Shown here in pieces: positions 43,054 through 50,190 of a DNA stretch of 64,000 bases. The DNA comes from JAENVT01 sp039931555 (GTDB lineage Bacteria > Actinomycetota > Acidimicrobiia > Acidimicrobiales > Ilumatobacteraceae): contig JBDTRP010000030.1 of assembly GCA_039931555.1 (NCBI GenBank), positions 11,250-75,249 on the forward strand, in the 5' to 3' direction. A program made the translations under genes and the position numbers. Each line of letters starts with the position of its first letter. The stretch's first letter is position 1. The notes below the pieces were generated by a model. The model saw only the letters and a program-made list of their open reading frames with translations. It did no database searches and was not told the DNA's origin.

Positions 43054-44427
43054 CTACAACAGTTCGGCTGCGAGGCTGGCAACTGCGCCACGCTCGCACG
43101 ATGTCAAGGTGATGTGCCCGAAGCACCGCTGACCGCCGAACGCTTGGATCAGCACGGCGAGGGCGTTGTTCGACTCACCCATGTACGGCGCATCGATCTG
43201 GCTGGTGTCGCCGGTGAAGATCACCTTCGTGCCTTCGCCGATGCGTGTCAGCACGGTCTTCAGGGTCGTCGGCTCGAGGTTCTGGGCCTCGTCGACGACG
43301 ACGATCTGGCGATGCAACGAACGCCCCCGCAAGAACGTGACCGACTCCAGCGACAGCTGATTGCGCCCGATCAACTCGTCGATCAGCCGGTTGGCGTCGT
43401 TGCTGCTGCGCTGATCGGTGAGCGCCACGATCGCGTCGTGGATGGCCGACATCCACGGGTCGAGCTTCTCCTCGAGCGTCCCGGGCAGGAAGCCGACATC
43501 GGCGCGGCCGACGGGGATCAGCGGGCGATACACCGCCAGCCGCTCGTATCGACGGTTCTCGACGACCTGCTCGAGGCCGGCGGCGATGGCCAGCAACGTC
43601 TTGCCGGTGCCGGCGCGACCGTCGAGGGCGACGACGCTGACGTCGGGATCGAGCAGCAGTTCGAGGGCAAAGCGTTGTTCTTTCGACCGGGCCCGCAGCC
43701 CCCACGCTTCCGGGGCGTTGTGGTGCAGCAGCGCCAGGTCGCCACCGACGCGTCGCGCCAAGGCCGACTGCGATCCGGCCCGCAGCACGGCGAACCCGTT
43801 CTCGTGCAACTGGCTGCACGACGGGATCGAGTCGATGTCAATGGCGCTCGCCGAGTACAGACAATCAATGGCCTCGTGCGTGGCTTCGTAGGTGCCCCAT
43901 CCGCTGGGACGCGTTGCCAGGCTGCGACCGATCGGGCGATGCTCGTCGGCCTGCAAGCCGAGGTGGGCGGCCTTGATGCGCAACGCCGCGTCGTTGGACA
44001 CCACGCAGGTCGGTCCGTACATCTGTTGGCCGAGTGCTGCGCCGATGATCCGGTTGTCGGGAAGCGAGGGATCGAGGCCGTGTTCGATCAACAGGTGCTT
44101 CTGCACGCCGTTGATCTCGATCTTGACCGTGCTCGCCGACGAGCTGTCACCGACCGGGGTGGCATCGGCCAATGATCCGCCGGCGTTGACGCGCAACTCC
44201 TCCAGTGTGCGCAGCGCGGTGCGCGCCGCCCGGCCCACGTCGTCGCCACGACTCTTCAGCCCGTCGAGCTCTTCGATGACGGTCAGTGGTATCACCACGT
44301 CCGCTCCGATGAAGCTGGCAATGCAGCCTGGATCGGCGACCAGGACTGAGGTGTCGAGCACGATCCGAGTTCGCACACCCCCCTGGACATCGACATGACG
44401 AGCATGGGTAGGGGCGAGGTCGGTCAA
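43054..44427 (-). CDS. phoH2: PhoH2: PIN domain fused to PhoH ATPase
   Basis: 457 residues. The N-terminal PIN ribonuclease domain (about 20-160) begins TRIVLDTSVLVADPG and keeps acidic residues in VIEELDGLKSRGD and SLPDNRIIG. The PhoH ATPase (about 245-450) has Walker A LDGRAGTGKTLLAIAAG and Walker B IVVVDEAQNLEP. Mycobacterial PhoH2 is an RNA helicase and RNase with this same fusion. The TTG 44427 start has GGAG 5 bases upstream. No antitoxin-like upstream partner (PhoAT) is evident in the 130 bases before it. Confidence 0.93.
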   Translation of the reverse strand: MTDLAPTHARHVDVQGGVRTRIVLDTSVLVADPGCIASFIGADVVIPLTVIEELDGLKSRGDDVGRAARTALRTLEELRVNAGGSLADATPVGDSSSASTVKIEINGVQKHLLIEHGLDPSLPDNRIIGAALGQQMYGPTCVVSNDAALRIKAAHLGLQADEHRPIGRSLATRPSGWGTYEATHEAIDCLYSASAIDIDSIPSCSQLHENGFAVLRAGSQSALARRVGGDLALLHHNAPEAWGLRARSKEQRFALELLLDPDVSVVALDGRAGTGKTLLAIAAGLEQVVENRRYERLAVYRPLIPVGRADVGFLPGTLEEKLDPWMSAIHDAIVALTDQRSSNDANRLIDELIGRNQLSLESVTFLRGRSLHRQIVVVDEAQNLEPTTLKTVLTRIGEGTKVIFTGDTSQIDAPYMGESNNALAVLIQAFGGQRCFGHITLTSCERGAVASLAAELL

Positions 44428-44559
44428 CGCAACTCCAATCGTCGGTTCGGGTAGACGAGCGAACTGAGCAACGAGATAGTTGTAGCCGAGCAGGTGCGAG
44501 CGTTGGTGGATAGTGGCCGCGACCTGTTCCTCCGTCTCTCTGCATCTCCAGAGATCTGC

Positions 44560-45108
44560 CTACATCGCCACGGGCACCCCGGGATCGAGTTCAACGCCAC
44601 AGCTGTTCAGCGCGAAGGCGACCACGTGGTAGTTGCCGACGGTGAAGATCACGTCGAGCAACTGCTGGTCGGTCAACCGGGCGGCAAGCACCTGCCACGT
44701 CGTATCGCTGATTCGCGAGTCGTCGTGCAACTCGTCGGCGGCGCGGAGCAACGCAGCATCGTCGATGCCCCAACCGCCCTCGTCGACCGGCAACTTGGTG
44801 CGCTGCACCTCGTCGGTGCTGATGTCGCAGCGCAACGCGATCAGCGCGTGCTGGCTGAACTCGTACTGCGACGCGCATCGCCATCCCGCCCGCAGGATCA
44901 ACAGTTCGCGATCGCGTGGTGACAGTGAGTTCTTGGCGAGCACGTGCGTGGCGAAGACGAGCCAGCGACGCAGGAGAGCGGGATGGTGGGCCAGCGTGCC
45001 GAAGATGTTCAGTGGCGAGCCGTCAGGAGCGCGGAGGCCGGCCTTGTCGAACAGTTCGGTCACTTCATCGGTCGGTGTCGTGACGGGCGAGATACGAGGG
45101 GAGTGCAT
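44560..45108 (-). CDS. Carboxymuconolactone decarboxylase (CMD) family protein
   Basis: 182 residues with a helical CMD/AhpD-like domain. The core GWRCASQYEFSQHALIA has the family His but only one Cys, so it lacks the AhpD C-x-x-C pair and is not expected to be a peroxidase reductant; hydrolase or decarboxylase-like relatives share this pattern (RDRELLILR upstream is also typical). ATG 45108 has CAAGAT 6 bases upstream, and the divergent HIT gene starts 33 bases away. The frame is open far upstream through the HIT gene on the opposite strand; those residues are not part of the family. Confidence 0.82.
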   Translation of the reverse strand: MHSPRISPVTTPTDEVTELFDKAGLRAPDGSPLNIFGTLAHHPALLRRWLVFATHVLAKNSLSPRDRELLILRAGWRCASQYEFSQHALIALRCDISTDEVQRTKLPVDEGGWGIDDAALLRAADELHDDSRISDTTWQVLAARLTDQQLLDVIFTVGNYHVVAFALNSCGVELDPGVPVAM

Positions 45109-45114
45109 GTCGCC

Positions 45115-45135
45115 ATCTTGTCGTAGGGGCAGAAT
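45115..45135. promoter_or_regulatory. Divergent near-consensus -10 boxes (CMD / HIT)
   Basis: CAAGAT on the minus strand (45115-45120) and CAGAAT on the plus strand (45130-45135) each end exactly 6 bases before their start codons (45108 and 45142). The first T of TANNNT is replaced by C in both. Confidence 0.4.
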
Positions 45136-45141
45136 GTACGA

Positions 45142-45564
45142 GTGGTCGTGACCCCCTGTCAGTTCTGTGACGCGATCATCGGCACGTTGCCGGTTCGTAC
45201 GGTGCTCGACGACGACATCGTATTTGCGTTCCTGGATCGCTCGCCGGTGTTCAAGGGACATGTGTTGGTCCTGCCGAAGCGACACGTGGTCACGCTCGCC
45301 GATCTCGACGGCGATCTCGTCGGCCCGTTGTTCGAGCGCGTGCAACGGGTTGCGGCGCGAATGCCGGCCGCGCTCGCGTGCGATGGCACGTTCGTCGCGC
45401 TCAACAACATCGTCAGTCAGAGCGTCGCGCATCTGCACGTGCACGTCGTGCCGCGACGTCGCAAAGATGGATTGCGCGGATTTTTCTGGCCGCGTGTGAA
45501 ATACGACACCGATGCCGAAGCTGACGAGTACGCCGCGCGCTTGACCGCCGCGCTGGCCGACTGA
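45142..45564 (+). CDS. HIT family nucleotide hydrolase/transferase
   Basis: 140 residues. The histidine triad is His97-x-His99-x-His101 in AHLHVHVVPR. Cys6 and Cys9 at the N terminus form half of the zinc site seen in many bacterial HIT proteins. Members hydrolyse dinucleoside polyphosphates or nucleoside phosphoramidates in the cytoplasm. It converges on the DUF429 gene with 4 bases between stops. Start GTG 45142; an in-frame GTG two codons later is also possible. Confidence 0.88.
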   Translation: MVVTPCQFCDAIIGTLPVRTVLDDDIVFAFLDRSPVFKGHVLVLPKRHVVTLADLDGDLVGPLFERVQRVAARMPAALACDGTFVALNNIVSQSVAHLHVHVVPRRRKDGLRGFFWPRVKYDTDAEADEYAARLTAALAD

Positions 45565-45568
45565 TGGC

Positions 45569-46216
45569 TCAGCACACGATGCGCATCTCGATGCCGCGGG
45601 CATCGCGCTGACCGTCGCCGAACACTCGATGCTCGCCGCGTCGGTACCGCAACGTGCTCCACAACACCGCGTACGCATCGAGGAGGTCGTCGGCTCCCGC
45701 ACCCGCCGGAGCACGCGATGGAACGTCGAGATGAGGGGCCAGCAGTTGGCGGCGCAGTCGTCGACCGTCGGCTGTCTTCTTCGATGGCAGTGGCGCGCCG
45801 CCGTTGAGCATCCTGAACGCGCACTCCGGGTGCACTTCGATGATGCGGTGCTGGTCAGAGCGCTGAATCAGCGCGTCGAGCTCGGCTACCTTGGCCATGA
45901 TGTTGAACGTCTGCTTGGAGATGCCGCGCCCGGTCGCGGCCCGCGACGCAGCCAGCGCGGCGTGGTATTCGGCGTGCTGTAGCGCAGCGCGCGGTGGTGC
46001 TGGGAACACCGAACTGCCGGCACGCCCGAGGAACCTGCGAGCCTCGAGATCGCACGCGCGGGGAGGTCCATCGATGAGCCCCATCGGCATGTCGATGCCG
46101 ACGAGTGTGAACCGTTCGAGGTGCAACGTCGGCACCACGACGACGCCGCGCGCAGTTGCCACGATCCAACCCGCCCGGCATCCGTCGATTCCGGCGATCT
46201 CGTCTGTGTCGCCCAT
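45569..46216 (-). CDS. DUF429 domain protein
   Basis: 215 residues, a predicted RNase H-like-fold nuclease family. Typical elements are GIDGCRAGWIVA at the N terminus, the GIDMPMGLID strand with acidic residues, and HPECAFRML after the RIIE Glu. ATG 46216 has AAGAGA about 5 bases upstream; the frame is open 22 codons further, through non-family sequence. A 5-base inverted repeat (GTTGC-AAAT-GCAAC, 46236-46249) lies upstream. It is divergent from the HU gene. Biological role unknown. Confidence 0.8.
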   Translation of the reverse strand: MGDTDEIAGIDGCRAGWIVATARGVVVVPTLHLERFTLVGIDMPMGLIDGPPRACDLEARRFLGRAGSSVFPAPPRAALQHAEYHAALAASRAATGRGISKQTFNIMAKVAELDALIQRSDQHRIIEVHPECAFRMLNGGAPLPSKKTADGRRLRRQLLAPHLDVPSRAPAGAGADDLLDAYAVLWSTLRYRRGEHRVFGDGQRDARGIEMRIVC

Positions 46217-46297
46217 TGGTGTCTCTTCTCGGGTGGTTGCAAATGCAACAACATAGATGCTTGTAATTAGCGCGCGAAACACGCACGATTTGTCTGC

Positions 46298-46336
46298 GTA
46301 ACGCTCCGTTACTACAACCCGATACCCGGAGGTATC
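46298..46336 (+). promoter_or_regulatory. Two inverted repeats in the HU leader, one holding the Shine-Dalgarno
   Basis: GTAACG-CTC-CGTTAC (46298-46312) is a perfect inverted repeat. Twelve bases on, GATACC-CGGA-GGTATC (46321-46336) is another, and the HU ribosome binding site GGAGGT lies across its loop and 3' arm, 11 bases before ATG 46345. In RNA the second hairpin would partly hide the binding site. Confidence 0.5.
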
Positions 46337-46344
46337 AACTCAAC

Positions 46345-46623
46345 ATGACCAAAGCAGAGCTGATCGATGCGGTCGCGAAGAGTGCCGATGTGAGCAAGGC
46401 TGATGCCGAGAAAACTGTCGGCGCCTTTTTCGAAATCGTCACGAGCGCCGCCCAGGGGGGCGACAAGGTCGCGTGGCCGGGCTTCGGCTCGTTCAGCACC
46501 TCGAAGTCCCAGGCGCGTACAGGCCGCAATCCCCAGACAGGTGCGGCCGTCGATATCGCCGCATCGACTCGGATGAAGTTCACCGCGAGCAGCACGCTCA
46601 AAGCGACCCTCAACAACAAGTAA
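46345..46623 (+). CDS. hupB: HU family DNA-binding protein
   Basis: 92 residues, a complete HU/IHF-type nucleoid protein. KAELIDAVAKSADVSKADAE forms the helical base, and WPGFGSFSTSKSQARTGRNP the beta arm with the DNA-kinking proline (RNPQTG). In most actinobacteria HupB continues into a long lysine/alanine/proline tail, but here the gene stops with TAA after LNNK. An equivalent tail is encoded 30 bases on, in the same frame. Ribosome binding site GGAGGT is within a hairpin. Confidence 0.93.
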   Translation: MTKAELIDAVAKSADVSKADAEKTVGAFFEIVTSAAQGGDKVAWPGFGSFSTSKSQARTGRNPQTGAAVDIAASTRMKFTASSTLKATLNNK

Positions 46624-46653
46624 TCAACCGAAACAAGAAAGAAGGAAACACAA

Positions 46654-46929
46654 GTGGCAGCAAAGAAGGCTCCGGCCAAGAAGGCGGCTCCTGCCAAGAA
46701 GGCAGCAGCCAAGAAAGCAGCTCCCGCCAAGAAGGCGGCAGCGAAGAAGGCTCCGGCGAAGAAGGCCGCAGCGAAGAAGGCTCCGGCCAAGAAGGCGGCT
46801 CCTGCCAAGAAGGCGGCTCCTGCCAAGAAGGCTCCTGCGAAGAAGGCCGCGCCGGCGAAGAAGGCCGCAGCCAAGAAGGCTCCCGCCAAGAAGGCTCCGG
46901 CCAAGAAGGCAGCCGCCAAGAAGAAGTGA
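46654..46929 (+). CDS. Lysine/alanine/proline-repeat basic protein (HU-tail or histone H1-like)
   Basis: 91 residues made almost entirely of AAKKAPAKKA-type repeats ending in KKK, the same composition as the C-terminal tail of actinobacterial HupB and of histone H1-like bacterial proteins. It surely binds DNA or RNA through charge. The GTG start has AGAAGGA about 7 bases upstream (46640-46646), so it can be translated alone. It is in frame with HU: after the HU TAA, ten sense codons lead directly into this GTG, so stop readthrough would give a full-length tailed HU of about 194 residues. A terminator follows. Confidence 0.85.
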   Translation: MAAKKAPAKKAAPAKKAAAKKAAPAKKAAAKKAPAKKAAAKKAPAKKAAPAKKAAPAKKAPAKKAAPAKKAAAKKAPAKKAPAKKAAAKKK

Positions 46930-46962
46930 TCCGTCGACGTCTGTCGATATACGGAGCCGGGA

Positions 46963-46996
46963 ACGGGGGGCCTTGTGCCCTCCGTTTCTCGTTTTG
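46963..46996 (+). terminator. Intrinsic terminator of the HU operon
   Basis: A 9-bp stem (ACGGGGGGC with GCCCTCCGT, one G-T pair) and a 5-base loop are followed by the T-rich run TTCTCGTTTT. This is the clearest intrinsic terminator in the window. Confidence 0.8.
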
Positions 46997-47004
46997 AACC
47001 GCGA

Positions 47005-47010
47005 TATTCT
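47005..47010 (+). promoter_or_regulatory. -10 box of the DinB-like gene
   Basis: TATTCT ends 7 bases before ATG 47018; leaderless geometry. Confidence 0.6.
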
Positions 47011-47017
47011 TCGATTC

Positions 47018-47803
47018 ATGCGCTCGATCTGCGACGACCTCGAGGCTGAGCACGCGGATCTCGACGACATCGTCGCCGGTCTCGATGATGGGCAATGGGA
47101 CACCGACACACCATCACCTGGGTGGACGATCCGCGATCAGGTCAGTCATCTGTGGTTCTTCGACCAGCGTGCCGTTCTGGCGCTGACCGACGCCGACGCG
47201 TTCGTCGCCGACACGCAGTGGCTCGCGTCGCATGGTGGCACCGACGCATCGATCCTGCCCGGCCGGTCGATCCCATCGAGCGATCTCTTGCGCCATTGGC
47301 GCGACGAACGACGAGAACTGATCGACATCGCGAGCGCGCTCGACCCCGCGACCAGAGTGCTGTGGTACGGACCGCCGATGGGGGCACGTTCGTTCATCAC
47401 GGCGCGGCTGATGGAGACCTGGGCGCATGGCCAAGACATCGCCGATGCGCTCGGCATCACCCGTCGTCCGATGGCACGCTTGCGCCACGTCGCCCACATC
47501 GGTGTTCGGGCCCGCCCGTTCAGCTACGTCGTCCATGGCATGGCGGTGCCCGAGGTCGATGTCGCCGTGCGTCTCACCGCGCCCGATGGCGAGCACTGGG
47601 ACTGGGGAGGGTCGACGGCCGACAGTGTGTCGGGGCCGGCGCTCGATTTCTGCCTCGTGGTCACGCAGCGCCGTCACCTCGCGGACACCGCCCTGCGCGT
47701 CGTCGGCGATTCGGCGGTGCAGTGGATGTCGATTGCGCAAGCGTTCGCTGGTGGGGTCGGAGCCGGCCGTGAGCCCGGTCAGTTCCGCGTCACAGATCGG
47801 TGA
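47018..47803 (+). CDS. DinB/mycothiol-dependent isomerase-like metal-binding protein
   Basis: 261 residues in the TIGR03084-like group of the DinB superfamily. Metal-ligand histidines are placed as in the family: VSHLWFFDQ early, and METWAHGQDIADALG in the middle. The second half contains the SCP2-like/wHTH segment typical of actinobacterial maleylpyruvate isomerase relatives. Such proteins bind zinc and often use mycothiol; the exact reaction is unknown. ATG 47018 is fixed by TATTCT 7 bases upstream. It converges with the PIG-L gene, overlapping its end by 14 bases. Confidence 0.8.
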   Translation: MRSICDDLEAEHADLDDIVAGLDDGQWDTDTPSPGWTIRDQVSHLWFFDQRAVLALTDADAFVADTQWLASHGGTDASILPGRSIPSSDLLRHWRDERRELIDIASALDPATRVLWYGPPMGARSFITARLMETWAHGQDIADALGITRRPMARLRHVAHIGVRARPFSYVVHGMAVPEVDVAVRLTAPDGEHWDWGGSTADSVSGPALDFCLVVTQRRHLADTALRVVGDSAVQWMSIAQAFAGGVGAGREPGQFRVTDR

Positions 47804-48569
47804 TCAGTTTGAAGATCTCCGCAGCGTCGTAGCCGAACGGCTCGCCCAAGCCCGCCAGGCGTGTCGCGACCCGGCTCCGGAAGGCGACGAGCTGGTCGTC
47901 GTCGATCGCCTTCATCGTGCTCTCGAACTGACTGGTGTGAGCCTCGAGCGCGTCGAGCTTCCGAGCCAGGAACGCGCCATCGTTCCCGCCGACGTCTTCC
48001 ACGTGGTCGGGCTCGTCGGCCTCGAACAGCAGCAGCGCCGATGGGCGATGTGCTGGCAGACCCTGCTCGCGGTAGAAGTGCGGATCGCGGGCACCGACGA
48101 TCCCTTCGCAGGCCAGCAGCCCGGCGTGGCGATGGTCAGGGTGCAGGCGATACCGCTTCCACGGGTCATGCCCCAACACGACATCTGGACGGAGCTCGCG
48201 GATGACTCTCGCGACCTCGCCGCGCACGGTCAGGTTGCTGTCGAGCTCGCCGTCGACATGGTCGAGGAAGATCACCAGGCCGGCGTTCGCGCCACTCAGC
48301 CGCCGGGAAGCTTCACCCTGCTCGCTCACCCGCTGAGCGGCGAGCGCGACAACGTCGGCGTTGGGGTCCCATGTCCCCTTGGAACCGTCGGTGCAGATCA
48401 GGTGGTGCACGACGCACCCGGCTGCCGCCCATTTGGCCAGCGTCGCCCCGCATCCGAACTCGACGTCGTCGGGGTGCGCGCCGATCGCCAGCGCCGTCGC
48501 CGGCACCTCCAGGTCGTGGGTGAACGCGCCGCGTTCTAGCGCAGGTTGGCCTGGTTCGTTTGCAGCCAT
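47790..48569 (-). CDS. PIG-L family GlcNAc/LmbE-type deacetylase
   Basis: 259 residues. The zinc site is AIGAHPDDVEFGCG with a later HPDHRHAG, both diagnostic of the PIG-L (LmbE) fold that includes MshB and Mca of mycothiol metabolism. Other members deacetylate glycolipids, so the substrate is open. ATG 48569 has AGGAAG about 10 bases upstream and lies inside the end of cofC, an overlap of 34 bases that implies co-transcription with cofC. No later in-frame start exists before the zinc motif. The neighbouring DinB-like gene also belongs to a family often tied to mycothiol. Confidence 0.88.
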   Translation of the reverse strand: MAANEPGQPALERGAFTHDLEVPATALAIGAHPDDVEFGCGATLAKWAAAGCVVHHLICTDGSKGTWDPNADVVALAAQRVSEQGEASRRLSGANAGLVIFLDHVDGELDSNLTVRGEVARVIRELRPDVVLGHDPWKRYRLHPDHRHAGLLACEGIVGARDPHFYREQGLPAHRPSALLLFEADEPDHVEDVGGNDGAFLARKLDALEAHTSQFESTMKAIDDDQLVAFRSRVATRLAGLGEPFGYDAAEIFKLITDL

Positions 48570-49141
48570 GTCGGTAGCACTTCCTGCACGAGTGGGTGGG
48601 TGAGATCGGTCGGCGTGTCGATGTCGAGTGCCAGCAGCGGGTCGCGGCGCACGCGCACACACAACCCGGCGGCGATCGCCGACCCGAGGTGCCGCCGGAA
48701 CGATCCGGGGCCGTAGGCGAACTGGAACTCCATGGTGGTCGGGAGCGCGGCCACGTTGGTGCCATCGCTACGTCGGTCCGGCACGAGCGTCAAGGTGCCG
48801 GGCTCGGTCAGCGCCGCAAGGGAGTGCGCCCGTGGCAGGTCGCCGTGGGCCACGATCACATCGGTCACGCCAGACTCGCGCAAGGCGACGATGCTGTTGT
48901 TGACGGCAGCGTTCAAGCCGACCCCGGGGTGCCACAGCACCGAGGCCCCGTGCTCGCCCGCCCATGCCGCCACCTCCTCGTCGTCGCAGGCGACGAAGGT
49001 GGGCAACTCGCCGGCCGCTGCCAGCACACGCGCCGACATCCATCTCGCCAGGCGTTCGCGATCTGCGGCGGCCAACACGGCGGCCAGCCGCGCCTTGGCG
49101 TTGGTGAACGCCTTGACCGGAACGAGGACGACGGCATTCAC
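48536..49141 (-). CDS. cofC: 2-phospho-L-lactate guanylyltransferase
   Basis: 201 residues. The nucleotidyltransferase fold starts AVVLVPVKAFTNAKARLA, as in CofC/FbiD enzymes that activate phospholactate or phosphoenolpyruvate with GTP for coenzyme F420 synthesis. VIVAHGDLPRA and LALDIDTPTDL, with metal-binding acidic residues, are conserved. GTG 49141 has TACGAT 7 bases upstream. cofD/fbiA and fbiB are not in the window. It is divergent from gpsA, sharing a 31-base promoter region. Confidence 0.9.
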   Translation of the reverse strand: MNAVVLVPVKAFTNAKARLAAVLAAADRERLARWMSARVLAAAGELPTFVACDDEEVAAWAGEHGASVLWHPGVGLNAAVNNSIVALRESGVTDVIVAHGDLPRAHSLAALTEPGTLTLVPDRRSDGTNVAALPTTMEFQFAYGPGSFRRHLGSAIAAGLCVRVRRDPLLALDIDTPTDLTHPLVQEVLPTWLQTNQANLR

Positions 49142-49148
49142 TCATGGC

Positions 49149-49166
49149 ATCGTAGGCACCTACGCT
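49149..49166. promoter_or_regulatory. Divergent leaderless promoters for cofC and gpsA
   Basis: TACGAT on the minus strand (49149-49154) ends 7 bases before GTG 49141. TACGCT on the plus strand (49161-49166) ends 6 bases before ATG 49173. The whole intergenic region is 31 bases. Confidence 0.65.
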
Positions 49167-49172
49167 GTCTTC

Positions 49173-50168
49173 ATGCCGATCAACGTTGCCGTCATCGGCG
49201 CAGGTTCCTGGGGTACGACGGTGGCGGCACTCGCGGCCGCCAACACCCCGACCATCCTGTGGGCCCGGCGCGCAGAGCTGGCGGCACAGATCAACGACGC
49301 CCACGTGAACGGCGACTACCTGGCCAGCTACATGTTGCCCGAGCAGCTGCGGGCCACCAGTTCGTTGGAAGAAGCGGTCAGCCACGCCGACGTGCTGGTG
49401 ATGGCCGTGCCGTCGCACGGGTATCGCGACGTCGCCGCCGAAGCCGCGCCGTTCCTGCGCCCATGGGTGCCGGTCGTGACACTGACGAAGGGGATCGAGC
49501 GCAGCTCGCGCAAGCGGATGAGCGAGGTCACCAGCGACGAGATGCCGGGCCACCCGGTCGCAGTGTTGACCGGACCGAACCTGGCCAAAGAGATCCTCGG
49601 CGGTCAGCCGGCGGCCAGCGTGGTCGCGATCGACGACGAGGTGATCGCGGCCGAGCTGCAGCGCATCTTCAGCAGGCCGAGCCTGCGCATCTACACCAAC
49701 CCCGACGTGGTCGGCTGCGAGGTCAGCGGTGTGGTCAAGAACGTGATTGCCATCGCCAGTGGGATGGCCGAGGGCATGGGTTTCGGCGACAACACGCGGG
49801 CCACCATCATCACGCGCGGTCTTGCCGAGATGACTCGGCTCGGCATGGCGATGGGTGGGCAGGCCACGACGTTCTCGGGACTGGCGGGGATCGGTGACCT
49901 GGTCGCGACCTGCTCGTCGAAGCAGAGCCGCAACAACACCGTCGGGCTGCAGCTGGGCCTCGGTCAGAAGATCGAAGACGTGCTGGCCTCGATGAGCATG
50001 GTGGCCGAGGGCGTGAAGAGCTCGCCCAGCGTGCTCGACCTCGCTCGTCGGTTCGGAGTCGAGATGCCGATCACCGAGCAGGTCGTGGCCGTGTGCCATC
50101 ACGGTCGCACCGCGGCCGAGGCACTCGGCGCGTTGATGCAACGCAGCCGCAAGAGCGAGCTGGAATGA
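49173..50168 (+). CDS. gpsA: NAD(P)-dependent glycerol-3-phosphate dehydrogenase
   Basis: 331 residues. It reduces dihydroxyacetone phosphate to glycerol-3-phosphate for phospholipid synthesis. The NAD loop AVIGAGSWGTTVAAL starts the protein; TKGIER, VLTGPNLAKEI, the catalytic-Lys region GVVKNVIAIASGMAEGM and FGDNTRATIITRGL are all family signatures. ATG 49173 is fixed by TACGCT 6 bases upstream; the frame is open further upstream through cofC antisense. An unrecognised gene follows after 22 bases. Confidence 0.95.
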   Translation: MPINVAVIGAGSWGTTVAALAAANTPTILWARRAELAAQINDAHVNGDYLASYMLPEQLRATSSLEEAVSHADVLVMAVPSHGYRDVAAEAAPFLRPWVPVVTLTKGIERSSRKRMSEVTSDEMPGHPVAVLTGPNLAKEILGGQPAASVVAIDDEVIAAELQRIFSRPSLRIYTNPDVVGCEVSGVVKNVIAIASGMAEGMGFGDNTRATIITRGLAEMTRLGMAMGGQATTFSGLAGIGDLVATCSSKQSRNNTVGLQLGLGQKIEDVLASMSMVAEGVKSSPSVLDLARRFGVEMPITEQVVAVCHHGRTAAEALGALMQRSRKSELE

Positions 50169-50190
50169 GCCGGCTCGTGGGTGCCTGCTC

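Noticed and set aside
46335..46919. 194-codon minus-strand frame rich in Ala, Phe, Gly and Leu opposite the HU-tail gene
   Set aside because: It is the exact antisense of the AAKKA repeat; no ribosome binding site or family, and it would cross HU as well.
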